Positions 1-5,729 of a stretch of 5,729 nucleotides of DNA are shown piece by piece. The notes below the pieces were generated by a model. It worked only from the letters and a program-made list of their open reading frames with translations. It did no database searches and was not told where the DNA came from. The stretch spans positions 1 through 5,729 of the forward strand of contig JACCRJ010000242.1 of the NCBI GenBank assembly GCA_013813615.1, written 5' to 3'. Numbering within the stretch: position 1 is the first letter of the stretch; each line of letters begins with the position of its first letter. The position numbers were made by a program, and so were the translations under genes. The DNA comes from Lautropia sp. GTDB lineage: Bacteria; Pseudomonadota; Gammaproteobacteria; Burkholderiales; Burkholderiaceae_E.

Positions 1-24
1 ATTTTGGCACATCCCCGACAGTGC
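1..24 (-). other. Region downstream of bamA, next gene not reached
   Basis: Twenty-four bases follow the bamA TAG. There is no terminator: the small inverted repeat GGCAC/GTGCC (6-10 and 21-25) is followed on the transcript strand by A residues, not T. GGGGA (16-12) lies nine bases before the terminal AT of the minus strand, so a downstream gene (skp/ompH in the usual order) could begin exactly at the edge if the next base is G. That is a guess. Confidence 0.25.
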
Positions 25-2283
25 CTAGAAACCGGCGCCGATCTGGAACTGGACTCGCTGCGTATCGTCGCCCGCCTTCTTGGCGATCGGATAGCCCAGC
101 GACAGCTTAAGCGGGCCGATCGGCGACAGCCAGTTCAGGCCGACCCCGAAGGAGTACCGCAGGTCGGTGAAGTCGATTGTGCGCTCGAAGACGTTGCCGC
201 CGTCCAGGAAGAAGAAAGTCCGGATGGTCCGGTCGTTGCCGGTGCCCGGCAGCGGGAACAGGAACTCGGCACTGGCGGCGAAGAGCGCGGTACCGCCGAT
301 CGGCAGGTTGTCCACCGGATCCTCCGGTCCGAGGCTGTTGGGGCCGAAGCCGCGGACCGAATTGATGCCGCCTGCATAGAAGTTCTTGAAGACCGGGTAG
401 GTCTTGTCGCCGAGGCTGCGGCCGTAGCCGACGTCTGCGTTGAGCGCGAGCGTATAGTCCTTGGTGATCGGCAGGTACCACTGGTGCTTGTAGGTTGCCT
501 TGGCGTACGAGAGTTCCTGGCCGGGAAAGGTTGCCTCGAGGTTGAGCCGCTGCAGGCGGCCGCGTGTCGGCGACAGCGCGCTGTCCCGGGAGTCGCGCGC
601 CCAGCCGATGGTGCCGAGGAACGCGCCGCTGGTTTCGCCGTACTCGGCGATGTGACTCACATATCGCTGCGGCAGTTGCCCCCCGCCCGGCAGGATCTTG
701 TTCTGTTCGTAGATCGCGCCGAAGTTCAGCCGATCCAGTTCGGTGTAGGGTATGCCGAAGCGCAGCCCGATTCCGGACGAGCGCAGCCGGTAGTCGCCGA
801 GCCCGAGGTTCCTCGCGTTGAACGTGCGCGAGTAGACGTCGACGGAGCGGCTCACGCCGTCGGGCGTGTAGTAGGGCTGAATGAACGAGACCGACGCGGC
901 GCGCTGGGTCTCGCCGGTGTTCACCTCCACCGCCATCGTGTTGCCGGTGCCGAGGAAGTTGGGCTCGTTGATCTGCGCCGAGATCAGGAACTTCTCGGTG
1001 CTGGAGAAGCCGACGCCGAAGGTGAAGCTGCCGGTCTGGCGTTCGGTCACGTTGACCAGCAGGTCCACCTGGTCGGGCGTGCCCGGGACCGGTTCGGTGT
1101 TGATGGTCACGCCCTGGAAGTACCCGAGCCGCTCGATGCGGTCGCGCGACAACTTGATTCGTTCCGAGTCGAACCAGGCACCTTCGAACTGCCGGATCTC
1201 GCGCCGCACCACCTCGTCGCGTGTGCGCTGATTGCCGGCGATGATCACCCGCCGGACATAGGCCCGGCGGCCCGGGTCGATGTTGATGGTGAAGGCGACT
1301 TCCTGTTTGCGGCGGTCGATCTCCGGCACCGGGGTGGCGTTGGCGAAGGCGTAGCCGATGGCGCCGAGGGCCTCGGTGATCGCCTTGGTGGTCTCCGTCA
1401 TCTTCTCGCCGGAGAAGGTGTCGCCAGGCTTCAGCTTGAAGAGCTTGCGGAACTGGTCGTCGCGGCCGAGCGTGTTGCCGCCGAGCTGGATGTCCTTGAC
1501 GGTGAAGCGCTCGCCCTCCTTGATCGTCAGCGTCACATAGACGCCTTCGCGGTCCGGATCGATGGACACCTGGGTCGACTCGAGCGCGAACTCGAGGTAG
1601 CCGCGGTTCAGGTAGAAGGAGCGCAGCGTCTCGAGATCGCCGGCGAGCTTCTCGCGCGAATACTGGTCGGTCTTGGTGTACCAGGACAGCCAGGTGGGTG
1701 TGGTCAGCTTGAGCTGGTCGAGCAGCTGGGATTCGCTGAAGGCGCGGTTGCCGATGATGCGGATCTGCGCGATGCGCGCGTCTCCGCCCTCTTCGATCGC
1801 CATCGCAATGCCCACCCGGTTGCGCTCCAGGGGCGTGACGGTGGAGGTGATCTTCACCGAATACTTGCTGCGGGTGAGGTACTGGCGCTTGATCTCCTGC
1901 TCTGCGCGATCGAGCAGCGAACGGTCGAAGATCCGGGCTTCCGCGAGCCCGGTGTCGCGCAGGGCCTTCTTGAGCGCTTCCACTTCGAATTCCTTCGAGC
2001 CGCTGATGTCGACCGACGCGATGGCCGGTCGCTCCTCCACGGTGACGATCAACACCTCGCCTTCGACGCTCAGACGCACGTCCTTGAAGAAGCCGGTGGC
2101 GAAGAGCGCCTTGACGGCTTCCGCCGCGTTGGCGTCGGTGACCCGGTCCCCTACGCGGATAGGCAGATAGCCGAAGACGCTTCCGGCCTCGGTACGCTGC
2201 AGCCCCTCGACTCGGATGTCACGGACGACGAAGGGATCGAAGGCATATGCCTGACCTGCCACGAAAAGAGCCGCCAGGCTCAA
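25..2283 (-). CDS. bamA: Outer membrane protein assembly factor BamA
   Basis: BamA is the central subunit of the BAM complex, which folds and inserts beta-barrel proteins into the outer membrane. From the TTG at 2283-2281 the protein is 752 residues. A hydrophobic segment ends in a signal-peptidase-like A-Y-A at 12-14. Five POTRA domains follow at roughly 17-86, 87-166, 169-256, 259-336 and 339-414, the first opening with FVVRDIRVEGLQRTEAG. The 16-strand barrel runs from about 418 to the end. The barrel loop-6 VRGF motif lies at 643-646, FFFLDGGNVF at 680-689, and the chain ends in an aromatic beta-signal (VQFQIGAGF, terminal Phe). The gene follows rseP after about 123 bp. The body is intact, but the start is uncertain: from TTG the signal peptide is very short and has no positive n-region. 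The frame is open back to a TGA at 2376-2374 with no ATG or GTG. CTG at 2304-2302 or a non-standard ATC at 2334-2332 would give a better signal peptide. Confidence 0.96.
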   Translation of the reverse strand: MSLAALFVAGQAYAFDPFVVRDIRVEGLQRTEAGSVFGYLPIRVGDRVTDANAAEAVKALFATGFFKDVRLSVEGEVLIVTVEERPAIASVDISGSKEFEVEALKKALRDTGLAEARIFDRSLLDRAEQEIKRQYLTRSKYSVKITSTVTPLERNRVGIAMAIEEGGDARIAQIRIIGNRAFSESQLLDQLKLTTPTWLSWYTKTDQYSREKLAGDLETLRSFYLNRGYLEFALESTQVSIDPDREGVYVTLTIKEGERFTVKDIQLGGNTLGRDDQFRKLFKLKPGDTFSGEKMTETTKAITEALGAIGYAFANATPVPEIDRRKQEVAFTINIDPGRRAYVRRVIIAGNQRTRDEVVRREIRQFEGAWFDSERIKLSRDRIERLGYFQGVTINTEPVPGTPDQVDLLVNVTERQTGSFTFGVGFSSTEKFLISAQINEPNFLGTGNTMAVEVNTGETQRAASVSFIQPYYTPDGVSRSVDVYSRTFNARNLGLGDYRLRSSGIGLRFGIPYTELDRLNFGAIYEQNKILPGGGQLPQRYVSHIAEYGETSGAFLGTIGWARDSRDSALSPTRGRLQRLNLEATFPGQELSYAKATYKHQWYLPITKDYTLALNADVGYGRSLGDKTYPVFKNFYAGGINSVRGFGPNSLGPEDPVDNLPIGGTALFAASAEFLFPLPGTGNDRTIRTFFFLDGGNVFERTIDFTDLRYSFGVGLNWLSPIGPLKLSLGYPIAKKAGDDTQRVQFQIGAGF

Positions 2284-2297
2284 AACCCTGGCGGCTC
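2268..2297 (-). promoter_or_regulatory. Perfect 11-bp hairpin at the bamA start, possible attenuator or translational control
   Basis: On the minus (transcript) strand GAGCCGCCAGG (2297-2287) is followed by an 8-base loop, GTTTTGAG, and then the exact complement CCTGGCGGCTC (2278-2268). TTTT follows at 2267-2264 and then C. Nine of the eleven pairs are G-C. The predicted TTG start (2283-2281) lies in the loop, and part of the AGGGAG Shine-Dalgarno-like sequence (2300-2295) lies in the 5' arm. The stem plus short U-run resembles an intrinsic terminator, although four U residues is weak. The same fold could also limit ribosome access. The structure is seen in the sequence; the function is inferred. 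Much of the sequence also encodes an Ala/Leu-rich signal peptide, so a coincidence is possible. Confidence 0.5.
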
Positions 2298-2406
2298 CCT
2301 GCAGGAGCGTTCCTGTTGTTGACGGCTTGATACGCGATGTCCCGGCGGCGCAGCACCGGAGCGTGCACCGCGATCAATGGATAAGAATGCCCGGCTGGAG
2401 CATTGA
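2284..2406 (-). other. rseP-bamA intergenic / bamA leader region
   Basis: This is the only sizeable non-coding gap in the window. I see no convincing sigma-70 or sigma-E promoter in it on the minus strand, and no terminator directly behind rseP, so bamA may be read through from the upstream genes. A six-base inverted repeat (TCAATG at 2374-2379 and CATTGA at 2401-2406 on the plus strand) has a 21-base spacer and is too weak to call. The bamA-proximal third is open in the bamA frame and may belong to the signal peptide if translation starts upstream of the TTG. Confidence 0.5.
2374..2403 (-). other. Nine-codon mini-ORF directly behind rseP, in frame with bamA (leader peptide candidate)
   Basis: An ATG at 2403-2401 lies three bases after the rseP TAG and encodes MLQPGILIH before a TGA at 2376-2374. 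It is in the same frame as bamA, 40 codons upstream of the TTG. No good Shine-Dalgarno sequence is visible before it, although terminating rseP ribosomes could reinitiate there. It could be a leader peptide or a chance ATG. It cannot be the bamA start, because the TGA intervenes. Confidence 0.15.
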
Positions 2407-3756
2407 CTAACTGAGCAAACGACTGAGGTCGTTGAACAGCGCGACAATCATCAACCCGGCGACCATGGCAAGCCCCATTTTCTGGGTGACCTGCATGAAG
2501 CGTTCCGACAGTGGTCGGCCCTTGATCGCTTCGAGCGCGTAATATACCAAATGGCCGCCGTCGAGGACCGGCACAGGCAACAAGTTGAGCACGCCGAGGC
2601 TGACGCTGATCAGCGCAAGAAACGCCACGTAGGCGAACCAGCCGATCTTCACCGACTGACCGGCGAAGTCCGCGATCGCGACCGGACCGGACAGGTTCTT
2701 CCAGGAGAGGTCGCCGGTCACCATCTTGCCCAGCATCCGCAGCGAGAAGATCGACATGTCCCAGGTCTTGCGGGCGCCGTGGGTGAGCGCGCCCACCACG
2801 CCCAGATCCACCGTCACCATCTCAACGCGCTGCTGCAGCGCCGCGCCGATCTTGCCGACCCGCTGGCTGCCGCCGTCTCCGGCAGCTGCCTCCGTCTCGC
2901 CCCGCGGCGTGACCTGCAACTGCAGTTCGGTGGTGCCGCGACGGATGGCGAACTGCAGGGGCTTGTCGGCGCCGGCGCGGACCGTGTCGATCAGGTCACG
3001 GGCGCGGCGGATCGGCTGCTCGCCGATGCGCAGGATCTCGTCGTCGGGCTTGATGCCGGCAGCCTCGGCAGCTCTGCCGCTCGCCACGTTGCCGACGACG
3101 ACGGCGCCGGCGCGCAGCTCCATGCCGAGTGTACGGGTGAAGTCCCGCTCCAGTTCGCCTTCTGGCAGGGCCCGGGCGTCGACCGCGACGGTGCGCTCGC
3201 CCCCCTGGCCGCTGAGGCGCAATTCGATGGGACGCTTCTCGACGATGCCGTCGATCATCCGGAGCCGCAGGTCGCTGAAGGTTTCGATCTGCGTGCCGTC
3301 GACAGCGAGCACCCGGTCGCCGTCGGTGATGCCGGCGGCGCTGGCGGCGCTGCCGGCCGGCGGCGTCCCCAGGATCGGCGCGGGCTCCTGCAGGCCGGAC
3401 ATGGCGAGCACGCCATAGAGGAGGATGGCGAGCAGGAAGTTCGCAGCCGGCCCGGCCACCACGATGGCGCTGCGCTTGGCGAGCGACTGCCGGTTGAACG
3501 CCCGGTGGGCGTCCCGGGGATCGATCTGCCCGTCCTCACGCTCGTCGAGCATCTTCACGTAGCCGCCGAGCGGAATCGGTGAGAGGCTCCATTCAGTGCG
3601 ATCGGCGCCCACCCGCCAGGTCAGCAGCGGCTTGCCGAATCCGATCGAGAAGCGCAGGACCTTCACGCCGCACCAGCGGGCAACGCTGTAGTGGCCGAGC
3701 TCGTGGATGAACACCAGCAGGGCCAGCGCGAACAGGAAGGACAGTAACGTTGTCAT
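2407..3756 (-). CDS. rseP: RseP, site-2 family intramembrane zinc metalloprotease
   Basis: RseP is an inner-membrane protease of the M50/S2P family. It makes the second cut in the anti-sigma factor RseA, after DegS, to release sigma-E, and it also clears remnant signal peptides. From ATG 3756-3754 it has 449 residues, close to the 450 of E. coli. The zinc motif HELGH lies at 18-22 in the first membrane helix (about 4-20). A conserved SPIPLGGYVKM segment is at 59-69 and AGPAANF at 101-107 is in the second helix. Two PDZ domains lie at about 125-195 and 215-286. The second active-site motif, NLLPVPVLDGG (391-401, metal ligand D399), is in the third helix, with a last helix near 427-444. I chose ATG over the GTG at 3765-3763 because GAGAGG (3770-3765) lies eight bases before the ATG and overlaps the GTG. 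The ATG overlaps the dxr TGA as ATGA. All catalytic residues are present. Confidence 0.97.
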   Translation of the reverse strand: MTTLLSFLFALALLVFIHELGHYSVARWCGVKVLRFSIGFGKPLLTWRVGADRTEWSLSPIPLGGYVKMLDEREDGQIDPRDAHRAFNRQSLAKRSAIVVAGPAANFLLAILLYGVLAMSGLQEPAPILGTPPAGSAASAAGITDGDRVLAVDGTQIETFSDLRLRMIDGIVEKRPIELRLSGQGGERTVAVDARALPEGELERDFTRTLGMELRAGAVVVGNVASGRAAEAAGIKPDDEILRIGEQPIRRARDLIDTVRAGADKPLQFAIRRGTTELQLQVTPRGETEAAAGDGGSQRVGKIGAALQQRVEMVTVDLGVVGALTHGARKTWDMSIFSLRMLGKMVTGDLSWKNLSGPVAIADFAGQSVKIGWFAYVAFLALISVSLGVLNLLPVPVLDGGHLVYYALEAIKGRPLSERFMQVTQKMGLAMVAGLMIVALFNDLSRLLS

Positions 3757-4943
3757 GTAGGACACCTCTCGAGCTGTTGCTTTGCCAGGTGGCGGGCCCG
3801 CTTGTCCAATTCAAGGGCTTCTTCCAGCGAATCCGGCGCATCTGCCTGCGGAAGGGCTTCCAGGACCGCCTGGTTGATCCTGGCAATGTCGCTGAAGCGG
3901 ACCCTTCCGGACAGGAACTCCGCCACGCCGACCTCGTTGGCGGCATTCAGGACGCAAGGGGCACCGCCACCGGCCGCCAGGGCCTCCCGCGCGATCCGCA
4001 GGCACGGGAACCGGCCCTCGTCCGGGGTTTCGAACTCCAGCCGCCCGATCGCCGCCAGGTCGAGCAGCGAGGCGCCGCTGGCGATCCGGTCAGGATACCC
4101 CAACGCGTGGGCGATCGGCACCCGCATGTCGGGATTGCCAAGCTGGGCGAGCACCGAGCCGTCCATATACTCCACCAGGGAATGCACGATGCTCTGCGGG
4201 TGGATGAGCACCTCCAGCCGGGATGCCGGCATGTCGAACAGGTAGTGCGCCTCGATCAGTTCCAGGCCTTTGTTCATCATGGTGGCGGAGTCCACCGAAA
4301 TCTTGCGTCCCATGCTCCACTTCGGATGGGCGCACGCCTGGTCCGGGCTCACCGAATCCAGGGCGGCGACCGGCGTGGTCCTGAAGGGCCCGCCGGAGGC
4401 CGTCAGGATCAGGCGGCGCACCGCCTCTCCGGTCGTCTGTCCCGACGGCCCGTGAGGCGAAGGCAGGCACTGGAAAAGCGCATTATGTTCGCTGTCGATC
4501 GGCAGCAAAGCCACTTGCGACTGCCGGCAGGTCTGGATGAACAACCGGCCGGCCATCACGATAGCCTCCTTGTTGGCAAGCATCACGGATCTGGCGGCAC
4601 GGGCGGCTGCCAGCGTCGGTGCGAGCCCGGCTGCGCCGACGATGGCGGCCATGACGCAGTCGATCCCGGGTGCCCCGGCCACCTCGACCACTTCATCCGG
4701 ACCGACTGCCAGGCGCGTCGCCAGGCCGGCCGACCGCAGCCGCGCCTCCATGCCGGCTGCAGCCTGCGGATCCGTGACCGACACCACCTCCGGCCGGTGC
4801 CTGACCGCCAGCTGCAGCAGTTTCTCGACGTTGCCGTGCGCCGTCAGGGCATGCACCCGGAACCGCTCCGGATGGCGCCCGACCACGTCGAGCGTGCTGT
4901 CGCCGATGGAGCCGGTGGCCCCCAGCACCGTGATGGTCTTCAT
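3753..4943 (-). CDS. dxr: 1-deoxy-D-xylulose-5-phosphate reductoisomerase (Dxr/IspC)
   Basis: Dxr is the cytosolic enzyme of the first committed MEP-pathway step. It rearranges and reduces 1-deoxy-D-xylulose 5-phosphate to 2-C-methyl-D-erythritol 4-phosphate with NADPH and a divalent metal. The protein has 396 residues (E. coli 398). The NADPH-binding loop GATGSIG is at 8-14 and ANKE at 123-126. The metal ligands are D150 and E152 in PIDSEHN and E228 in NKGLE. The substrate phosphate region ASGGPFR is at 182-188. The mobile active-site loop HPKWSMG is at 206-212, and IHPQSIVHSLVEY at 247-259. The C-terminal helical domain is complete. The start ATG overlaps the cdsA TGA (ATGA at 4943-4940) and has no strong Shine-Dalgarno sequence, so coupling to cdsA is likely. 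The frame stays open far upstream through cdsA, but that extension does not resemble any Dxr N-terminus. Confidence 0.98.
   Translation of the reverse strand: MKTITVLGATGSIGDSTLDVVGRHPERFRVHALTAHGNVEKLLQLAVRHRPEVVSVTDPQAAAGMEARLRSAGLATRLAVGPDEVVEVAGAPGIDCVMAAIVGAAGLAPTLAAARAARSVMLANKEAIVMAGRLFIQTCRQSQVALLPIDSEHNALFQCLPSPHGPSGQTTGEAVRRLILTASGGPFRTTPVAALDSVSPDQACAHPKWSMGRKISVDSATMMNKGLELIEAHYLFDMPASRLEVLIHPQSIVHSLVEYMDGSVLAQLGNPDMRVPIAHALGYPDRIASGASLLDLAAIGRLEFETPDEGRFPCLRIAREALAAGGGAPCVLNAANEVGVAEFLSGRVRFSDIARINQAVLEALPQADAPDSLEEALELDKRARHLAKQQLERCPT
3765..3770 (-). promoter_or_regulatory. rseP ribosome binding site (inside the end of dxr)
   Basis: GAGAGG on the minus strand sits eight bases upstream of the ATG at 3756-3754. 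It also encodes the Glu-Arg near the C-terminus of Dxr. It is optimally placed for the ATG and physically overlaps the GTG at 3765-3763, which decides the rseP start. Confidence 0.7.
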
Positions 4944-5729
4944 CGGGTCAGCACCGCCCAGAGCAGCAGGCACGCCGGCATGGTCGGGATCAGCGCGTCG
5001 ATCCGGTCGAGGACGCCACCGTGCCCGGGCAGCAGGCTGCCGCTGTCCTTGACGCCCTTGTTGCGCTTGAGCAGCGATTCGAACAGGTCCCCGAGGACCG
5101 AGAGGGCGACGATCAGCGTCAGGCCGACCGCAGCAACCAGCAGCCCGGCCTTCACCGCGAGGACGCTGCTGAGCACCGGCGCCTGCGGAAGAAGCCACCA
5201 CGCGAGCGCGGCCACCAGAAGCACCGTCAGCAGTCCGCCGATTGCGCCTTCCCAGGACTTGCCGGGACTCACCAGCACCGCCAGCTTGCGCCTGCCGAAC
5301 TTGCGGCCGAAGAAATAGGCGCCGATGTCGGCGCACCAGACGATCGACATGGCCGAGAACACCAGCCCCGGATGCGCCAGGCGCAGTTCGTAGATGGCGA
5401 TCCACAGACAGAGCAGCGCGACGATGCCGAAGGCGGCAGCCGGCAGCCCGCCGGCGCCTCGAAGCCGGGCGGCCAGCACTCCCGGCAGCGCGAACGCGAA
5501 CCAGAGCAGAAGGTTGAGCGCCAGCAAGACCGTGACCCACGCCGGGGCGGGTCCTGCCGCGCCCCGCCAGGCCAGGTAGATCAGACCGGCGACTGCGATC
5601 GGCGCGGCAACCAGCCACGCCTGCCGCCGGGATTGCGGCCCGTGGCCGGTCAGCATCCCCCACTCCCAGCCGGCGGCGGCCATCAGCGCCAGCGACAGGA
5701 CCCCCCAGACCCATGCCGGCGCATAGATC
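4940..5729 (-). CDS. cdsA: Phosphatidate cytidylyltransferase / CDP-diacylglycerol synthase (CdsA), 5' partial
   Basis: CdsA is the inner-membrane enzyme that makes CDP-diacylglycerol from phosphatidate and CTP, the branch point to phosphatidylethanolamine, phosphatidylglycerol and cardiolipin. The frame runs off the window edge, and about 262 codons are visible. Full-length homologues have roughly 270-285 residues, so only a short N-terminus is missing. The Met at 5683-5681 is unlikely to be the start, because hydrophobic residues typical of the family continue upstream (IYAPAWVWGVLSLAL). Numbering from that Met, there are about seven membrane segments (near 22-40, 49-72, 82-98, 107-122, 147-165, 174-197 and 228-244). 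The conserved WCADIGAYFFGRKFG is at 116-130, SPGKSWEG at 139-146, and the complete CDS signature at 203-229 (S-LLKR, KD at 212-213, PGHGG at 219-223, DRID at 226-229). The last base pairs overlap dxr. A usual upstream neighbour would be uppS, which is outside the window. Confidence 0.97.
   Translation of the reverse strand, partial: IYAPAWVWGVLSLALMAAAGWEWGMLTGHGPQSRRQAWLVAAPIAVAGLIYLAWRGAAGPAPAWVTVLLALNLLLWFAFALPGVLAARLRGAGGLPAAAFGIVALLCLWIAIYELRLAHPGLVFSAMSIVWCADIGAYFFGRKFGRRKLAVLVSPGKSWEGAIGGLLTVLLVAALAWWLLPQAPVLSSVLAVKAGLLVAAVGLTLIVALSVLGDLFESLLKRNKGVKDSGSLLPGHGGVLDRIDALIPTMPACLLLWAVLTR

Noticed and set aside
6..25. Inverted repeat GGCAC/GTGCC at the end of bamA as a terminator
   Set aside because: It has only five base pairs with a ten-base loop, and on the transcript strand it is followed by AAAAT rather than a T-run.
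2241..2252. Perfect 12-bp palindrome AGGCATATGCCT just inside bamA
   Set aside because: About one such palindrome is expected by chance in a sequence of this length, and it encodes the conserved signal-peptide end Q-A-Y-A. I see no operator context.
4..2322. A 772-residue open frame on the plus strand covering all of bamA
   Set aside because: It is antisense to an unmistakable bamA. Its translation is Arg/Val/Ala/Asp-rich with no recognisable domain, as expected for the opposite strand of a GC-rich gene with strong third-position bias.
3413..3442. A sigma-E-like promoter inside rseP (GAACTT, 17 bases, TCTAT on the minus strand)
   Set aside because: The -35 lacks the leading GG (it is preceded by C) and the -10 fits poorly. 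It lies in well-conserved membrane-helix codons about 1.1 kb upstream of bamA. A sigma-E site for bamA would be biologically attractive, but the match is not good enough.
2551..3582. A 343-residue plus-strand ORF opposite rseP
   Set aside because: The translation is low-complexity and resembles no family I know. RseP on the other strand has complete catalytic motifs, so this is a GC-rich shadow.
3750..5318. A 522-residue plus-strand ORF opposite dxr and cdsA
   Set aside because: It covers two real genes in antisense, has no family motifs and ends in a Ser/Arg/Thr-rich stretch typical of shadow frames.
4944..5714. Upstream extension of the dxr frame to a 653-residue protein
   Set aside because: The extension overlaps cdsA in another frame and reads as Arg/Gly/Ala-rich sequence without domain features. 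The Dxr N-terminus MKTITVLGATGSIG begins normally at 4943.

Overview
The window is GC-rich chromosomal DNA that carries four genes, all on the minus strand. Read in the direction of transcription (high to low coordinates) they are cdsA (5' end cut by the window edge), dxr/ispC, rseP and bamA. This is the conserved envelope-biogenesis cluster of Beta- and Gammaproteobacteria. The GC bias, gene order and protein sequences suggest a betaproteobacterium, perhaps of the Rhodocyclales (Azoarcus/Thauera-like). The genus is an inference from memory of the family, not a search result.

Layout: 4940-5729 encodes CDP-diacylglycerol synthase (CdsA). 3753-4943 encodes 1-deoxy-D-xylulose-5-phosphate reductoisomerase (Dxr/IspC). 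2407-3756 encodes the site-2 intramembrane protease RseP. 25-2283 encodes the outer-membrane assembly protein BamA. cdsA/dxr and dxr/rseP each share a four-base ATGA stop/start overlap, so these three genes form one translationally coupled unit. The rseP-bamA gap is the only substantial non-coding stretch (about 123 bp). It holds a nine-codon mini-ORF and runs into a strong hairpin at the start of bamA. Positions 1-24 lie downstream of bamA, and the next gene is not in the window.

Together the genes serve the cell envelope. CdsA makes the phospholipid precursor CDP-diacylglycerol. Dxr commits carbon to the MEP isoprenoid pathway, which feeds undecaprenyl phosphate. RseP releases the envelope-stress sigma factor by cutting its anti-sigma factor. 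BamA inserts beta-barrel proteins into the outer membrane, the process whose failure RseP-dependent signalling detects.

All four genes look intact and conventional over their bodies, and I see no new multi-gene system, mobile element, CRISPR array or RNA gene. The part worth a second look is the 5' end of bamA. Its reading frame has no ATG or GTG start that could give a normal signal peptide. The best standard start is a TTG in the loop of a perfect 11-bp stem, and on the transcript strand that stem is followed by four T residues.
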